From: Alistipes sp. Zagget8
GTDB taxonomy: Bacteria; Bacteroidota; Bacteroidia; Bacteroidales; Rikenellaceae
DNA: 64,000 nt
Direction of reading: 5' to 3'
NCBI GenBank assembly: GCA_001941065.1
Contig: MSHJ01000010.1
Location: forward strand, 62,001 to 126,000
Under the pieces are notes generated by a model. That model saw only the letters and a list, made by a program, of their open reading frames with translations. It had not been told where the DNA came from and ran no database searches. Within the stretch, counting starts at the first letter, position 1, and every line of letters starts with the position of its first letter. Position numbers and translations under genes: made by a program. Positions 62,785 to 64,000 of this stretch are shown here, piece after piece.

Positions 62785-64000
62785 ATGAAGAAAACAACGC
62801 TGTTCGCCTGCGCCGCACTGCTGGCCGGAGCCGTCGTATGGACGGTTCCGGCACAGGAGGCGCCCGACCTGAAGGGAGGCCCGATGGGCGTGGAACGCAT
62901 CGCCAAACTGGCCAACTACTCGGTTTACAGCTCCGTGCCTGCCGACTCCCCGACCGACACCTGCTGGATGCAGGTCGACCTGGGACGTTCCTACCCCATC
63001 GAACAGGTGAAACTCTATCCGGTCATCTGGGACTGGTGGCTCGCCGTATGGCGCCCGCGATTCCCGGTACGGTTCAAACTCGAAGCCGCCGACAACGAAG
63101 CCTTCGCCAACCCGCGCCTGATCGCCGACCAGACGGGGCAGGATTATGAAGTCACGATTGTCGACAAGGTGGACTCCTACACCCCTGTCGAGCCGGTTTC
63201 GGGCCGTTACGTGCGGCTGACAGTCACCAAACTGCCCGAATTTCAGAAGAAATACTCGTTCGACCTGTGGCGCTTCGAGGTGATCTCGGGCGGCAAAGAC
63301 GTCGCCGAAGGACGCACGCTCAGCGACTCCGGACGGGGGTATCTGGGCAAGCACCAACTGCTGCGGGCACCTCGTCCGATGGGCGAATTCGCCGTACTGG
63401 ACTGCCCGGAGAACGTCACCTCGCCCGATTCGTGGCGTCCCGTCAAACCGGAACTCCGGGTCCCGCACAAAGGGGTCAGGGCCGGCGGGCTGTTCGGCGA
63501 GGTCATGGACCGCAATGCCCATTACCTGCTCACCTCGTTCTCCGTCAACGACATGCTGCGGGATTTCCGCATCCGCGCCGGCAAACCCGTCCCCGAAAAG
63601 AAGGACCGCGACATCGACATCGAGTGGCTCAAATACCTGCCGGGGTCCGTCGCAGGACGGTTCCTGATGGGTACGGGCAACCAGCTCCGCTGGAAAGACG
63701 ATCCCGAACTGCGCAAACGGATGAACCGGCTCGTGGACGGCATCGAGGAGTGCGCCGAACCGAACGGTTATCTGGTCGGGTACCCTGAGAACGAAATACT
63801 GGTCTTCGAATACGGCGGCTACTGCCGCTCGTGGGTGTCGCAGGGGCTGCTCGAAGCCGCCATCGCCGGAAACCCCAAAGCCTATCCCATGCTGCGGAAA
63901 TTCTACGACTGGTTCAACACCTGTCCCTACCTGCCCGAACTGGTGCGCCGCGGTGCGTTCGGCCGTCAGGGCATCATTCCCAGCACGCGCCTCTACCACA
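62785..64000 (+). CDS. Discoidin-like domain plus GH127-like enzyme, cut by window edge
   Basis: At least 405 residues, reading open to the window end. Signal peptide MKKTTLFACAALLAGAVVWT, ending VPAQ. An N-terminal F5/8-type C (discoidin) carbohydrate-binding domain follows (IAKLANYSVYSSVPADSPTD, WMQVDLGRSYPIEQVKLYP, GRYVRLTVTKLPEFQ). The (alpha/alpha)6 barrel begins after about 230 residues (GLFGEVMDRNAHYLLTSFSV, RMNRLVDGIEECAEPNGYLV) and resembles GH127/DUF1680 enzymes. The cysteine-containing active site would lie beyond the window. Ten bp after the GH99-like gene. Confidence 0.7.
   Translation, partial: MKKTTLFACAALLAGAVVWTVPAQEAPDLKGGPMGVERIAKLANYSVYSSVPADSPTDTCWMQVDLGRSYPIEQVKLYPVIWDWWLAVWRPRFPVRFKLEAADNEAFANPRLIADQTGQDYEVTIVDKVDSYTPVEPVSGRYVRLTVTKLPEFQKKYSFDLWRFEVISGGKDVAEGRTLSDSGRGYLGKHQLLRAPRPMGEFAVLDCPENVTSPDSWRPVKPELRVPHKGVRAGGLFGEVMDRNAHYLLTSFSVNDMLRDFRIRAGKPVPEKKDRDIDIEWLKYLPGSVAGRFLMGTGNQLRWKDDPELRKRMNRLVDGIEECAEPNGYLVGYPENEILVFEYGGYCRSWVSQGLLEAAIAGNPKAYPMLRKFYDWFNTCPYLPELVRRGAFGRQGIIPSTRLYH

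Noticed and set aside
1..64000. CRISPR array, tRNA or rRNA genes
   Set aside because: I saw no regularly spaced repeats and no recognisable tRNA or rRNA segments on either strand.

Overview
The window comes from a member of the Bacteroidota, most likely a GC-rich gut lineage such as Alistipes/Rikenellaceae. The phylum is supported by two SusC/SusD pairs, AraC-regulated polysaccharide utilisation genes, a DUF1735 lipoprotein, LxxC lipoboxes and promoters of the TAnnTTTG type. The genus is an inference from the GC-rich coding style only.

Region A (1-28,703) is an accessory island. In its centre a compact, GC-rich, minus-strand operon (18,405 down to 8,896) encodes a nearly complete type II secretion / type IV pilus-like machine: major pseudopilin, prepilin peptidase, GspE ATPase, secretin, GspL/PilN, GspM/PilO, a lipoprotein, GspC/PilP, a GspK-like protein, two small pseudopilins and GspF. 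AT-rich, split RHS toxin loci flank it on both sides and point outwards. Each locus has an SpvB/TcB-like N-terminal protein, an RHS-core protein with a variable C-terminal toxin, and a small downstream gene that is a candidate immunity gene. The left locus (8,846 down to 902) carries an HExxH metalloprotease tip and a lipoprotein partner. The right locus (18,740-26,936) carries a possible ADP-ribosyltransferase-like tip. It is followed by an orphan RHS tip with a JAB/JAMM-like domain (27,031) and a broken partner lipoprotein. The outer ends of this block each carry a copy of the same module: a short membrane-anchored LuxR-type helix-turn-helix gene preceded by a roughly 130-bp leader with nested inverted repeats. 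The proposal that the secretion machine exports the RHS proteins is my inference from this layout.

Region B (28,704-30,006) is mostly non-coding, with decayed gene fragments that resemble conjugative-transposon material.

Region C (30,035-64,000) is a GC-rich polysaccharide utilisation locus. A sugar isomerase faces away from an AraC regulator, which overlaps a putative glycan-degrading enzyme. A minus-strand set follows: UxuA mannonate dehydratase, a GH99-like (WbsX) lipoprotein and a GH127 enzyme. A second AraC regulator comes next, and then a long plus-strand operon: DUF1735 protein, SusC, SusD, SusC, SusD, a formylglycine-enzyme-fold surface lipoprotein, a BACON-GH43 lipoprotein, an SDR dehydrogenase, GH115, GH43, GH115, a GH99-like enzyme and a GH127-like enzyme that is cut by the window edge. 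Two alpha-glucuronidase-family enzymes together with mannonate dehydratase and an SDR that could be a mannonate oxidoreductase point to a glycan carrying glucuronic acid. The GH43, GH127 and isomerase genes suggest arabinose as well, as in glucuronoarabinoxylan side chains or arabinogalactan proteins. No backbone-cleaving xylanase is visible here.

Homopolymer tracts occur in several surface or toxin genes (A6, C8, T8, G9). Two of them coincide with reading-frame breaks, so either phase variation or sequencing error must be considered.
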